From NCBI GenBank assembly GCA_001507935.1, contig LGET01000022.1:1-13913 (forward strand): a stretch of 13,913 nt of DNA, read 5' to 3'. Under the pieces are notes generated by a model, which was given only the letters and a program-made list of their open reading frames with translations, ran no database searches and was not told the DNA's origin. This document shows, in pieces, positions 1 to 8,934 of the stretch. Every line of letters starts with the position of its first letter. Position 1 is the stretch's first letter. Position numbers and translations under genes: made by a program. The stretch comes from Thermococcales archaeon 44_46. Its GTDB lineage: Archaea; Methanobacteriota_B; Thermococci; Thermococcales; Thermococcaceae.

Positions 1-21
1 GATTTCCTGCTGAAAGTTCAT
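1..21 (-). CDS. 5' end of a divergent minus-strand gene (partial)
   Basis: A minus-strand ATG at 21-19 opens a frame reading MNFQQEI before it leaves the window. Four bases upstream is a good ribosome binding site, GGTGGT (31-26). A TATA-like TTATAAG (60-54) lies about 26 bases before that site. The same TATA-to-SD spacing is seen at the tgtA and half-TBP genes in this window, which supports a real gene start rather than chance. Only seven codons are visible, so no product can be named. It would be divergent from the repair operon. The alternative is a chance ATG in a long herA leader region. Confidence 0.45.
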
Positions 22-53
22 AACAACCACCAATCAACCAAAAGACTTAAGTG

Positions 54-60
54 CTTATAA
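54..60 (-). promoter_or_regulatory. TATA box of the divergent left-edge gene
   Basis: TTATAAG read on the minus strand. Transcription from it would begin near base 31, right at the GGTGGT ribosome binding site of the partial gene at the left edge. The element reads CTTATAA on the plus strand and could also serve herA with a ~50-base leader that would include the GGAGGT at 106-111. Confidence 0.4.
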
Positions 61-84
61 CTCTAACGATCTAATGGGAACTAG

Positions 85-100
85 GGTTAAGTTTATAACC
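85..100 (+). promoter_or_regulatory. Likely herA operon TATA box within a small inverted repeat
   Basis: TTTATAA at 92-98 is the best TATA candidate for the repair operon and predicts transcription starting near 120. It sits inside the inverted repeat GGTTA (85-89) / TAACC (96-100) with a six-base spacer. A protein binding this repeat would block TBP access, so it could be an operator, but a 5-bp arm can arise by chance. Confidence 0.45.
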
Positions 101-126
101 AGCCTGGAGGTAGTTAATTAAATGAA

Positions 127-132
127 GGTGAT
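127..132 (+). promoter_or_regulatory. herA ribosome binding site, deciding the start
   Basis: GGTGAT matches the anti-SD tail expected for archaeal 16S rRNA. It directly abuts the ATG at 133 but is three bases from the ATG at 136. The half-TBP gene (GGTGGT, three-base gap) uses the latter spacing, so 136 is the more likely start. Confidence 0.55.
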
Positions 133-135
133 ATG

Positions 136-1869
136 ATGAGGATAGCGGAAGATGCCGTCGGGATAGTCAAAGGTGAGGCAAGTGTCATAGGGTATGATTT
201 TTCCGCTCACCCCGATGTGAATTTACAGTTTGGGGAGTTTGTCGTTGCCCAGAACAGGAATGGAGAGTGGGTTATCGGCACAATCAGAAAGCTCCAAAAC
301 ATAAATTGGCTCCTCATAAGTGGAAAAAGCACATATCAATCTCTTCAGCTTGATTTGGAGCAATACGGAGAGAGCATTGAGGACAATGAAGAAGTTATCG
401 CTAGCGTAAGGGTGCTGGGCAAACTCAATTTTAACGGCGAGAGAATTGATGTTTTACCAAACAGAGTCCCAATCCCCAATGGAAGAACTGTTTATAGGCT
501 AAGCGACGAAGTCCTCAAGGCAATATACAACCCCGGAGAGGGATACATCAACGTGGGAACTCTCCTCCTAAGGGAAAACGTGCCAATATATCTGAACGCT
601 GACGAGCTTGTATCAAGGCATTTTGCCGTTTTGGCAGTTACCGGAGCAGGTAAGTCAAACACCGTTGCAGTGATGATAAGCCAGATCGTCGAAAAGCTCA
701 GGGGGACGGTAGTTGTCCTAGACCCGCACGGAGATTACGTAAAGCTGAAGCTTCCAGACACTGGGAAGAAATACGTCAAGATAATAGATGCCAAAATAAG
801 ACCTGAAGAAATGGATAGTGAAGAGCTGGCAGACCTGATAGAAGTCGCAAAAAACGCCACCATACAGAGAGAATTTCTAGCTAAAGCATGGGAAACAATC
901 AAATACGAAAATCCAAACTTGGGTGGGAGAGAACTTATCGAAAAGCTCATGGAGACGATAAACGACTGGATCAGAAATAAAGCGGCAATTTACTGGGATG
1001 AAGGAAAAAAGGACTATCTAACGGAAGAACTCAAATCAGATAGGGTAGAGACGTTAAGGGGAGTTGTTTTAAGGCTTAGGAGATTTTTGAGAAATTATGG
1101 GGGATTATTAACCAGTGAGGACTTAATATCCCAAATTGAGCCTGGAAAGGCAAACGTTATCGACCTCGGGCCCTTAGACGAGGGCCAAATGAAAGTCGTT
1201 GTCGGAAAACTGCTCCAGGGAATATTTGAGGCAAGGGTAGACTATGAAAAAGCCAGAAAGACTCTTGAACGCATAGAAGAAGAGCTAAGAGAAAGCAGGG
1301 CTGCGAAAACATCAAAACTCGAAGAAGAAATCGAAGAGCTCAAAGAACTTATGAAGAGCATCGAAAAGAAAAGTAAAGCACTTGCTGAGCCAATACTCAT
1401 GATAGTGGAGGAGGCACACATCTTTGCCCCGCAAGGAGAACACAATGATGCCGTGAGGGTTTTGAGCAGAATTGCCAGGGAAGGAAGAAAGTTTGGAGTT
1501 GGGCTTGGAATAGTATCCCAAAGACCAAACAAACTTAATGAAGACGTCTTAAGCCAGACAAACACCAAGATAATCCTGAGGATTGTAAACCCAAGAGACC
1601 AAGAGTATGTCCTAAAGGCAAGCGAGCAGTTGAGCAACGACTTGCTAGCTGACATAGCCTCCCTCGGAAAAGGAGAGGCAGTTATAGTTGGCCAAGCAAT
1701 AGCCCTTCCAGCGCTTGTTAAGATTTACAACTTCAAAGAAAAGGGCGGCGATTATGGAGGAGAGGACATAGGAGTTGTATCAAGGTGGCGTAAAAGAGCA
1801 GAAGAAGAGAAGAGAGAGGAAGAAATTCAGCAGGCTTATGAAGATGAGGGGATAGAGTATGACCTTTAA
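136..1869 (+). CDS. herA: HerA hexameric DNA translocase
   Basis: Bipolar ATP-driven DNA translocase of the HerA/FtsK superfamily that works with NurA to resect DNA ends. Seen, numbering from the ATG at 136: an N-terminal HAS-barrel-like beta domain (about 1-110), Walker [10 protein letters not shown] with K173, DPHG at 196-199, and Walker B ILMIVEE at 420-426 followed by AHIFAP. A conserved basic stretch [10 protein letters not shown] (445-454) and SQRP (461-464) follow, as expected in the family. A charged helical segment (about 370-414) is inserted before Walker B. At 577 residues it is full length. The ATG at 133 would add one Met, and the ribosome binding site favours 136. It is the first gene of the operon and overlaps mre11 by 11 bases, suggesting translational coupling. 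The assignment is firm. All visible ATPase motifs are intact. Confidence 0.96.
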   Translation: MRIAEDAVGIVKGEASVIGYDFSAHPDVNLQFGEFVVAQNRNGEWVIGTIRKLQNINWLLISGKSTYQSLQLDLEQYGESIEDNEEVIASVRVLGKLNFNGERIDVLPNRVPIPNGRTVYRLSDEVLKAIYNPGEGYINVGTLLLRENVPIYLNADELVSRHFAVLAVTGAGKSNTVAVMISQIVEKLRGTVVVLDPHGDYVKLKLPDTGKKYVKIIDAKIRPEEMDSEELADLIEVAKNATIQREFLAKAWETIKYENPNLGGRELIEKLMETINDWIRNKAAIYWDEGKKDYLTEELKSDRVETLRGVVLRLRRFLRNYGGLLTSEDLISQIEPGKANVIDLGPLDEGQMKVVVGKLLQGIFEARVDYEKARKTLERIEEELRESRAAKTSKLEEEIEELKELMKSIEKKSKALAEPILMIVEEAHIFAPQGEHNDAVRVLSRIAREGRKFGVGLGIVSQRPNKLNEDVLSQTNTKIILRIVNPRDQEYVLKASEQLSNDLLADIASLGKGEAVIVGQAIALPALVKIYNFKEKGGDYGGEDIGVVSRWRKRAEEEKREEEIQQAYEDEGIEYDL

Positions 1870-3187
1870 ATTTGCCCACATTGCAGATGTACATCTTGGG
1901 TTTGAGCAGTACAGACTGCCCTACAGAGCCGAGGAGTTTAGAAAAACCTTTGAGACTGCAATAAAAAAGGCAGTTGAGGAAAAAGTGGACTTTATACTTA
2001 TTGCGGGAGACCTCTTTCACCGCAGCAACCCAAGCCCCCAGACAATAAAGGAAGCCATAGACATCCTTTCGATCCCAAAAGAAGAAGGAATTCCGGTTTT
2101 TGCAATTGAAGGAAACCACGACAGAACCCAAAAGAGGATTTCCGCATACAATCTTCTAGAATCCCTGGGGTTGATGTACGTTCTCGGCTTCAGCGAGGAG
2201 AAAAAAGAAAACACGTATCAAACCACAGAAAAAGTCAATGGAAAGCTAATCGTCAAAGGGGTCTTCGAAAAAGGGAACAAAAGCCTAGAGATTTATGGGT
2301 TGAAGTTCATGAGTGCTGCATGGTTTGAGAGAAACAAGCTGAGCGAGTACTTTAAGCCAAGCGGAGACGCTGTGCTTATGCTCCACCAGGGGATAAAGGA
2401 AATGATGGACAGCCTGAGACTGGAAACGCAGAGGGACTACTTCGAGATAACCCTCGAAGACCTGCCAGAGGGCTTTCTTTACTACGCAATGGGGCACATA
2501 CACAAAAAGTGGCAGACAAACAAAGGATTAGGTGTAGTTGCTTATCCCGGTTCATTGGAGAGGTGGGACTTTGGGGACTACGAAATAAGATACAGGTGGA
2601 ACGGAGAGACTTTTGTTCCCCAAGCCGGAGAGGACAAGGGATTTCTGATAGTTGAAGATTTCAAACCAAGGTTTGTAAAACTCGACGTTAGGCCTTTCTA
2701 CGATGTTAAAATTAAAGCCGACGAAAGGGCTGCAAGGCAGGAGCTCAAAAAGCTGAGCACAAAGATACCAAAGGAAGCTTTCTTGAGGGTGGACATTGAA
2801 TGGGAGAGGCCTTTTGACGTGTCTTTTCTCCACGAAATCTTCGAAGTTGAATACCTCCACATAAGAACGAAGTTCAAACGACCATCCTTCAGGCCAACCC
2901 AAACCACAGATCTAAGAGGGTTCTTTAATCCCCTAGAGCTCAAAATACTCGAACTTGTTGGCGAGAAGGAATTTGAAGCTTTTGAAGAAGTTATCGAGCT
3001 CTTCTTAAGAGGCTCTATACCTGAGAAAGAATCTACGCCCAACAAAGAAGAGAGAAAAGAGGAAGTTAAAGAAAAGGTTGTTATGAAACAAGAAGAGGGG
3101 GAAAAGAAGCCTGAAGAGAAGAAAATCAAGAAGATAAAAAAGCCACCAGAGAAGAAATCGGACTTATTGTCCTGGCTCAAAGGGTGA
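1859..3187 (+). CDS. mre11: Mre11 double-strand break repair nuclease
   Basis: Manganese-dependent 3'-5' exonuclease and endonuclease that partners Rad50 in DNA end recognition. All phosphodiesterase metal ligands are present: D10 and H12 (DVHLG), D51 (AGDLFH), N86 and H87 (GNHD), H176 (LHQG), H213 and H215 (GHIH). A capping domain follows (about 240-335), then a segment around 345-390 that fits the Rad50-binding helices. The tail from about 391 is rich in Lys and Glu. It ends in [11 protein letters not shown] (432-442), which resembles a PCNA-interacting peptide. The length of 442 residues is slightly above the roughly 426 I recall for P. furiosus Mre11, mainly in the tail. The start overlaps the herA 3' end, with a GAGGGGAT ribosome binding site at 1846-1853 inside herA. 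The assignment is firm, and the tail function is inferred. Confidence 0.97.
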   Translation: MTFKFAHIADVHLGFEQYRLPYRAEEFRKTFETAIKKAVEEKVDFILIAGDLFHRSNPSPQTIKEAIDILSIPKEEGIPVFAIEGNHDRTQKRISAYNLLESLGLMYVLGFSEEKKENTYQTTEKVNGKLIVKGVFEKGNKSLEIYGLKFMSAAWFERNKLSEYFKPSGDAVLMLHQGIKEMMDSLRLETQRDYFEITLEDLPEGFLYYAMGHIHKKWQTNKGLGVVAYPGSLERWDFGDYEIRYRWNGETFVPQAGEDKGFLIVEDFKPRFVKLDVRPFYDVKIKADERAARQELKKLSTKIPKEAFLRVDIEWERPFDVSFLHEIFEVEYLHIRTKFKRPSFRPTQTTDLRGFFNPLELKILELVGEKEFEAFEEVIELFLRGSIPEKESTPNKEERKEEVKEKVVMKQEEGEKKPEEKKIKKIKKPPEKKSDLLSWLKG

Positions 3188-3193
3188 GAGGAA

Positions 3194-5848
3194 ATGAGGA
3201 TTGAGAAAATAATAGTGAGAGATTTCCGCTCACATGAGTTCACAAAGGTAACGTTTACACCCGGGATAAACCTGATAATAGGACAAAACGGTTCTGGAAA
3301 AAGTTCCCTCCTCGATGCGATACTTGTAGGCCTTTATTGGCCCACAAAGCCCAAAGACCTCAAGAAGGAAGACATCCTCAGGGTGAACGGAAAAAGCACA
3401 GAAATAACGGTATTCTTTGAAAAAGATAATGTACGATACCAGCTCCACAGGAACATAACCAGAGGTATAGCTTTCGTCAAGTATCAAGACGGTGATGAGT
3501 GGCATTATGCAACTGAAGCCGGTCAGCAGCCCGTGAGGAACTGGATGGAAAAAATGATTCCCTATGATGTATTTGTGAATGCAATATACATAAGGCAAGG
3601 CGAAATCGACGCAATTTTAGAGAGTGATGAGAGCAGAGAAAAAGTCGTTAGAAAAGTTCTTGGGTTGGACAAATATGAAAACGCGTACAACAACCTCCTC
3701 GAAGTCAGAAAAGCTATAGACCGGAAGATTAACGCAATTGAGGAGTACCTTACAGCAATGAGGAACATTGACGAAATAATAGAGCAAACACAAAAGAACT
3801 TGACAGAGGTAATAAAGGGAATAAACGAGATTTCCCCCAAAATCCCGAAACTGAGAGAAAATGCCGAGAAGATAAAGGAGAGACTCTACCAACTTGACGA
3901 TCTTTTGGAACAGCTCAATAAAGTAAAAGAAGAGAGAAATGAACTCGAAAAGACTCTCAAAGGGGTAGCAACGAGAATAAATGCACTGCTTGAATCAATA
4001 GATGAGAGGAAAAAGAAAATAGAAGAGCTAAGGAAGAAGCTGGAAAAGCTCGAAGAAATTAAACCCCAAGCCAAGAGGTACAAAGAGCTCGAAAAGTTCC
4101 AGAGAGAATACAGTGAAGTAAAAGCAAGAATTGAAAAAGAGCTTAAAGGCTACGAAGGAAAGCTTTCTCAGATAGAAGAAAGACTCAAAGAGCTCTTGCA
4201 GAAAGAAAAAGAGCTGAAAGAGCTTGAAGAAAAAATTGGCGGGATAGAAGAAAAGCTTGAAAGCCTGAAGCGGGCTGCAGAAGAATACGAAGAAGCCACG
4301 AGAATCAAGAAGACAATAGAGACCCTAAAGAATAGATTATCCCTTAGCGAGGAGGACATTAAAGTTCTCAAAGACGAGATAGAAGAGGCAAAGAGAAGAA
4401 GAGACGAAATCCGCGATAGGCTGGAAAAAATTGGGGAAGAAAAAGGAAAGCTCAGGAGCCTCTCCGGAGAGAAAGACAAGGCAATATCAGAGCTCATGAA
4501 AGCTAAAGGAAGGTGTCCTGTCTGCGGTGCCGAGCTTACAGATGAGCACAGAGAAGAGCTTATCGCAAGCTACAGAGCAGAAATCGGCGAATACAAAGCA
4601 AAGATGAGGGAGCTCGAAGAAGAAGAAAAGAAGCTCAGAGCCGAGCTCGTAAGCATTGAAAAGACTTTGAACAAAGAACGCATAGTGATAGAAAACGAAG
4701 GAATATTGAAACAGATAAAAGAACACGAGGAAAAACTGGCACAGTTCAACATCAACGAGCTTGAGAAAAAGGCCAAAGAGTACGAAGAACTCTCAAGGGA
4801 GAAAAACCAGCTTGAAGGCAAGCTCAAGGGGATTGTTGAAGAGCTCAAAAAGAAGCCGGTGTTCAAAAGAATGAAGATAAGCATAGAGGGCAAGATAGAA
4901 AACGCCAAAAGAGAGCTTCAGGGATATGAGAACAAACTCAAGGAACTTGGGTTTGAAAATGAGAGCGAACTTAAAGTAGAGCTCGAAAAATTGAGACCTC
5001 TCTACGAGGAGTACCTCAAACTTTTGGACGTTAAAGAAGAACTAGAGAAAGAAGAAAAACGCCTTAGCAGAGAAGAAAAAGAATTAAAGGTTCTGGAAAA
5101 GCAAAAACACAAACTTGAAGCACAGCTTTCACTGCTGGATGAGAGAGTTGCTGAGCTCGAGAAAAAGTACAACAAAGAAGAGCACGAAAAGCTGAGAAGA
5201 GAATATGTTGAGGCAAGAGAAGCCCTAACGAAGGCAGAAACTGAGCTTGAAAACCTCGAAAAAAGAAAAGAGGAGTTGAGCAAAAACCTAGAGAGCCTCC
5301 AGAAGGAGAGGGAAAACGTTAAGAACAAGAAAAAAGAGCTTGAAGAGCTGAAAAAAGCCAGAGAAAAAGTTCAAGAGCTCAGAGAAAAGGTCAGGGTATT
5401 TAAAAACCTCCTCAAGGAAGATGCACTTGCAAAAGTTGGAGAATACGCGAGCGAAATATTTGAGGAACTAACAGAAGAGAAGTACTCTGGAATAACTGTG
5501 AAGGCAAAAGAGAACAAAGTTGTTCTTGGGGTTATATACGATGGAAAAGAAAGGGAGCTTTCATTCTTGAGCGGTGGTGAGAGAATAGCCCTCGGTCTGG
5601 CGTTTAGATTGGCTCTATCCCTCTACCTTGCGGGAGAGATTCCCCTCCTCATAATGGATGAGCCGACACCTTATCTCGACGAGGAGAGGAGAAGAAGGCT
5701 CGTGGACATAATGGAGCGATATCTGAGGAAAATCCCCCAGGTAATAATAGTTTCGCACGACGAGGAGCTCAAGGATGCCGCAGATAGAGTGGTGAGAGTC
5801 AGGCTTGAAAACGGCACTTCGAGAGTAGAAGAAGTAGAGGTGGGATGA
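3194..5848 (+). CDS. rad50: Rad50 SMC-like ATPase
   Basis: ABC-type ATPase that forms the Mre11-Rad50 complex and tethers DNA ends. Walker A GQNGSGKSS lies at 30-38 and the Q-loop glutamine is Q135. A long coiled coil (about 170-740) is broken by the zinc hook CPVC (C441 and C444), through which two molecules join. The C-terminal lobe has the signature LSGGE (792-796), Walker B ending in D822 E823, and the H-loop H855. At 884 residues it matches the archaeal family (about 880). The coiled coil makes the plus strand strongly purine-rich. It starts six bases after the mre11 stop. The mre11 stop region GGTGA (3183-3187) and the following GAGG provide the ribosome binding site, so translation is probably coupled. 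No motif is missing. The assignment is firm. Confidence 0.98.
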   Translation: MRIEKIIVRDFRSHEFTKVTFTPGINLIIGQNGSGKSSLLDAILVGLYWPTKPKDLKKEDILRVNGKSTEITVFFEKDNVRYQLHRNITRGIAFVKYQDGDEWHYATEAGQQPVRNWMEKMIPYDVFVNAIYIRQGEIDAILESDESREKVVRKVLGLDKYENAYNNLLEVRKAIDRKINAIEEYLTAMRNIDEIIEQTQKNLTEVIKGINEISPKIPKLRENAEKIKERLYQLDDLLEQLNKVKEERNELEKTLKGVATRINALLESIDERKKKIEELRKKLEKLEEIKPQAKRYKELEKFQREYSEVKARIEKELKGYEGKLSQIEERLKELLQKEKELKELEEKIGGIEEKLESLKRAAEEYEEATRIKKTIETLKNRLSLSEEDIKVLKDEIEEAKRRRDEIRDRLEKIGEEKGKLRSLSGEKDKAISELMKAKGRCPVCGAELTDEHREELIASYRAEIGEYKAKMRELEEEEKKLRAELVSIEKTLNKERIVIENEGILKQIKEHEEKLAQFNINELEKKAKEYEELSREKNQLEGKLKGIVEELKKKPVFKRMKISIEGKIENAKRELQGYENKLKELGFENESELKVELEKLRPLYEEYLKLLDVKEELEKEEKRLSREEKELKVLEKQKHKLEAQLSLLDERVAELEKKYNKEEHEKLRREYVEAREALTKAETELENLEKRKEELSKNLESLQKERENVKNKKKELEELKKAREKVQELREKVRVFKNLLKEDALAKVGEYASEIFEELTEEKYSGITVKAKENKVVLGVIYDGKERELSFLSGGERIALGLAFRLALSLYLAGEIPLLIMDEPTPYLDEERRRRLVDIMERYLRKIPQVIIVSHDEELKDAADRVVRVRLENGTSRVEEVEVG
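5837..5842 (+). promoter_or_regulatory. nurA ribosome binding site inside rad50
   Basis: GAGGTG in the last codons of rad50 lies six bases before the nurA ATG at 5849. It supports this start and translational coupling, since the rad50 TGA (5846-5848) directly abuts the nurA ATG. Confidence 0.7.
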
Positions 5849-7171
5849 ATGTACCGCCTCATTTCCAAATATCAAGCAGACAAAATCCTCCAGATGCTCA
5901 AAGGAGAACTCAAAGAAGTTGAAGGAGCCCTAAAGGGCAGAGTAGATTGGAGACCTCTCCCCGAAAAAAAGGAGAGCAAAGTTTATGCTGTTGATGGAAG
6001 TCAAGGAAAGGCAAGGCTGAGTGGAACAATAATTTATACAGTTGCCTCTTTTGCCTTTGGAAACGGTAAAAGTGCTCGGCTGGTCTATACAAATGCCATG
6101 ACATACAACCATGGAATTTCCGACCAGATAATAAGACTTCAAATGGAGACTTTAGAAAACAAGCTCGGGGCGCTAGTAGGGAATGAGGAGCATATGATTT
6201 TGATGGACGGAACGCTCACCGGTTCATTAACAAGACCTCCCGTTTATCCCGAGAGCGTTAAAGGGATAACCACCTTAATTCATACGTTGGGAGAAGATAA
6301 ACTGGGAGAACTCATCAGGGACTTCATGGAGAGGCTCGATGAGCACTATCTCGATTTAGAAAAGCGCCTTGCTGAGGAAAGGGAGCTCTACAGTGGAGTT
6401 ATACTCGCGGACGAGGTTATAGATGAATACTCGGAGTTCTACAAAGCAATGGAAGGCAAAGAGATTGTAAACTACGACGGTGCCCTAAAGAGGTTGAGGG
6501 ATGCGCTAAAAGCCGAGATTCCCAGAAGTGAGATAATAAAAATTGCCGAAGAGCTGGATGAATACAGTGAGCCAAAGACATTAACCCTTGAAGAGGCAAG
6601 AAACACCATTCATGTTGTCCTAGGCTATCTGGAGTACCTCTACTCACTAGAGAAGCTCCTCCAAAGGGAGCTAATCTACATCGCAAAGAGCTTCTACAAC
6701 AGGAAAATCACGTCAAAACTGGGCATAGATCTCCTTGACGTGCCGTTTATCGATGCATATCTTGTCAAAACGCATGGCGAAGAACTTCCCGGTTACTGTG
6801 TAATATACGACCCGGAAAGGGCTGAAGAAAAAAAGAAAATAGCCCACCGTCTGCCGAGGATTTTGAGGAAATACTTCCCCACCGTCCAGAGGTTCATAGA
6901 AACGGGAGTTCCCTCAGCGTATATAAGAACCATGAAGGGGGGCATCATATACCTGCTCCAATCCAACACCTCAATCAACGATGAGCTGATAGCAAAATTG
7001 CTGTGGCACGAGAGCAACGGCTATATAAGACCGCTCCAGAGAGCCCACGAAGGGGTAAAAATTGAACAAAAAGCCTTCAGAGCTGAGCTTGAAGCCCTCA
7101 TGAACTATCTGAAAAAGAAAGACAAAGAGCTGAGGGTTTTCATAAAATATGGAAGGTCTCCGCTCGAGTGA
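5849..7171 (+). CDS. nurA: NurA 5'-3' nuclease
   Basis: RNase H-like nuclease that forms a complex with the HerA hexamer and digests the 5' strand during end resection. The family signature [15 protein letters not shown] gives the metal-binding D49. A second acidic motif, [10 protein letters not shown], gives D120. A late segment [10 protein letters not shown] (about 393-402) carries H400, a likely active-site histidine by position in the family. A mostly helical middle (about 150-290) follows the first active-site block. At 440 residues it is close to the family length. It is the last gene of the operon, with no gap after rad50. Its TGA abuts the stop codon of tgtA on the opposite strand. 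The assignment is firm from both the motifs and the herA-mre11-rad50-nurA order. The exact role of H400 is inferred. Confidence 0.96.
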   Translation: MYRLISKYQADKILQMLKGELKEVEGALKGRVDWRPLPEKKESKVYAVDGSQGKARLSGTIIYTVASFAFGNGKSARLVYTNAMTYNHGISDQIIRLQMETLENKLGALVGNEEHMILMDGTLTGSLTRPPVYPESVKGITTLIHTLGEDKLGELIRDFMERLDEHYLDLEKRLAEERELYSGVILADEVIDEYSEFYKAMEGKEIVNYDGALKRLRDALKAEIPRSEIIKIAEELDEYSEPKTLTLEEARNTIHVVLGYLEYLYSLEKLLQRELIYIAKSFYNRKITSKLGIDLLDVPFIDAYLVKTHGEELPGYCVIYDPERAEEKKKIAHRLPRILRKYFPTVQRFIETGVPSAYIRTMKGGIIYLLQSNTSINDELIAKLLWHESNGYIRPLQRAHEGVKIEQKAFRAELEALMNYLKKKDKELRVFIKYGRSPLE

Positions 7172-7177
7172 TCACTC
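7166..7177. repeat. Perfect 12-bp palindrome at the convergent nurA/tgtA stops
   Basis: GAGTGATCACTC is its own reverse complement and is centred exactly between the two abutting stop codons. Both genes therefore end in GAG TGA (Glu-stop). With zero bases between the genes, each transcript must end inside the opposing gene. The palindrome could fold as a small hairpin in either transcript, but no long T tract follows on either side. Confidence 0.8.
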
Positions 7178-8908
7178 AACTCCCCTTCTAACTTTTACCG
7201 CAAGGCCCTGCTGAAATATCTTAAGTTCTTTGCCGTTTAACAGGCTTTGTCCGGTTGCCAAAAGCTCGTCGTTCTTATTCACCACAAGAACTTCGTCGTA
7301 TGGCCTTATAGACTCGTCTGCATCAATCACGAACTTCGCAAAGACGTTCTTCCCCTTTCTTGCAAAGGGCTCCGCGTCTTCATTAACAACAACCCTTTTC
7401 ATTGGATAGGGGAGAAGCTTGTGCAGTCTTCTTGCTCCTTCGATTCCAAGGGTCAAAAGACCGTCTTCCGCTCTAAAAGTTGCCACGTGCTTGCCTCCAG
7501 CTTTTATCTGTCTTGGCATTCCGGTCTTTCTTGAGAGCTCGACAAAAATATCTTTAAAGGCTTCACTCGCTCCTTCGCCAAACTGATATTCAGCAACAGC
7601 CTGAACGTAAAGCTTCGCTTCCTCCTTTGAGGGCTTCTCTATTGTGAAGTCTTCCTCCCCCTCGCTCTGGGCAAACGGGAAAGTTAAGCTCAGGTATTTT
7701 GGAATTTCGCCAAAAATGGGATGGCTGATTGTCTCCGGGAACTTCCCTTTTACCCTTTCAGCTCTTTGCTTTGCCCTCAAAACTACGGGAGTTTTCATGA
7801 TCTCCTCACTAACCTTGAAAAAGGCAGAGGCCTTTGTTATCGGCTCGTTCTCCTCGAGGTAGTCCTTGTATTCAAGCAGCCTTTTGTAAGCGGCAAACAT
7901 TTTTGGGTGAGACCTTGAACGCTCATCAACTAGCTGCCAGAGGGTTCCCTCTTTTATTGCCTGCTTCACCCTGTTTAACTCCTCTCTAATGACCCATAGG
8001 TTGTGAAGGGCTAGAAGCCTCGTTCTCTCTTCCTTTGACATCTCGCGCAGCTCTTGCGGTGTATGGCGAGAACAAACAGGGCATGAGCATGGGAAATACT
8101 CAAGCTCTTCAAGCCTCTTGGTTCCTTCAGGTGTCATGTAACGGTCGTCTTTAGCGTAAAGGGCGTAGCTTGCCGAATCAAAGAGGTCAATTCCCATCGC
8201 AACTGCCAGAGCAAATACCATCGGATGCCCAGCGCCGAAGAGGTGAACAGGTCTGTCCGGTCTTAGCCCAATTTTTGAGGCTATTACAACATCAACCAAA
8301 TCCCTATAGCGGTAGCTCTCCATTAACGGAACAACGGCACCAATCGGATGGATCTCAAAGTTCATTTCGCTTAATTTTCTAGCGGCGTAGGTTCTCAGGT
8401 CGGGATATGTTGAGCCCTGAACGGTGGCATTCATGGGTATGCTCTTTATGCTCTCAGCCTCTTTTGCTCTCTCGAGTGTTATCTTAAGGTCCTCTTCAGC
8501 TTTCTCCCTTGGAGCATCTGGAATTGTTGGGATGTCTAGAAACGTCCCTATGTCAACGCCTATCTTGTGCTGGAACTCTATAATCTCTCTATTGGTAACC
8601 TCTACTCCACCATATCTCATAAGTTGGAAGCTTCCGGAATCGACCTCTATTATGCCATCGTAGCCCAAAAGCCTGTGAATACCATTTTCAAGGGCTTTCT
8701 CTCTCAGCTCTTCGTCTTTGTAAATTATGTAGGAGTTCGTGATTATAATGTCAAAGCCCATTTCTTTGAGCTCTTTAGGAGTCACTATGAGCTGCTTAGG
8801 GTTAACTACGGGCATAATAGCTGGAGTTTCGAGCTTTTTCCCGTTAACTTCAATTTTCCCTATTCTTCCCGCAGCATCTCGCGCTTTTATCTCGAATTTG
8901 AAGTCCAT
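7172..8908 (-). CDS. tgtA: Archaeosine tRNA-guanine transglycosylase
   Basis: Exchanges guanine 15 in the D-loop of archaeal tRNAs for preQ0, the first tRNA step towards archaeosine. Numbering from the ATG at 8908: the catalytic TIM barrel contains EVDSGSFQ with D90 and DLFDSASYALYAKDDRY with the likely nucleophile D244. The zinc site CSCPVC...H uses C274, C276, C279 and H302. A C-terminal PUA RNA-binding domain occupies about the last 75 residues. The total of 578 residues fits the archaeal form (about 582 in P. horikoshii). A GTG at 8917 could extend it by three residues, but that GTG lies inside the ribosome binding site GGTGAGG, so the ATG is preferred. It lies 56 bases downstream of the glycosyltransferase on the same strand but seems to have its own TATA box. 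The assignment is firm. Confidence 0.96.
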   Translation of the reverse strand: MDFKFEIKARDAAGRIGKIEVNGKKLETPAIMPVVNPKQLIVTPKELKEMGFDIIITNSYIIYKDEELREKALENGIHRLLGYDGIIEVDSGSFQLMRYGGVEVTNREIIEFQHKIGVDIGTFLDIPTIPDAPREKAEEDLKITLERAKEAESIKSIPMNATVQGSTYPDLRTYAARKLSEMNFEIHPIGAVVPLMESYRYRDLVDVVIASKIGLRPDRPVHLFGAGHPMVFALAVAMGIDLFDSASYALYAKDDRYMTPEGTKRLEELEYFPCSCPVCSRHTPQELREMSKEERTRLLALHNLWVIREELNRVKQAIKEGTLWQLVDERSRSHPKMFAAYKRLLEYKDYLEENEPITKASAFFKVSEEIMKTPVVLRAKQRAERVKGKFPETISHPIFGEIPKYLSLTFPFAQSEGEEDFTIEKPSKEEAKLYVQAVAEYQFGEGASEAFKDIFVELSRKTGMPRQIKAGGKHVATFRAEDGLLTLGIEGARRLHKLLPYPMKRVVVNEDAEPFARKGKNVFAKFVIDADESIRPYDEVLVVNKNDELLATGQSLLNGKELKIFQQGLAVKVRRGVE

Positions 8909-8911
8909 TTT

Positions 8912-8918
8912 CCTCACC
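8912..8918 (-). promoter_or_regulatory. tgtA ribosome binding site, deciding the start
   Basis: GGTGAGG on the minus strand is followed by AAA and the ATG at 8908. The in-frame GTG at 8917-8915 is part of this site, so it is unlikely to be the start. Confidence 0.65.
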
Positions 8919-8934
8919 GCAGAAACTTCAAGAT

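Noticed and set aside
1..60. Plus-strand frame open from the left edge to a TAA at 58-60
   Set aside because: Nineteen codons with no recognisable content. The minus-strand ATG with TATA and ribosome binding site explains this stretch better.
1242..1655. A 137-codon open frame antisense to herA, Ser- and Leu-rich
   Set aside because: It is the mirror of the Lys/Glu-rich helical coding of herA, with no ribosome binding site and no recognisable motif. The same holds for the Ser/Phe-rich antisense frames across mre11 and rad50.
3890..5400. Repetitive, purine-rich DNA with many GAGCTC-like and GAAGAA units
   Set aside because: This is the codon-level result of the Rad50 heptad-repeat coiled coil (Glu, Lys, Leu), not a DNA repeat element.
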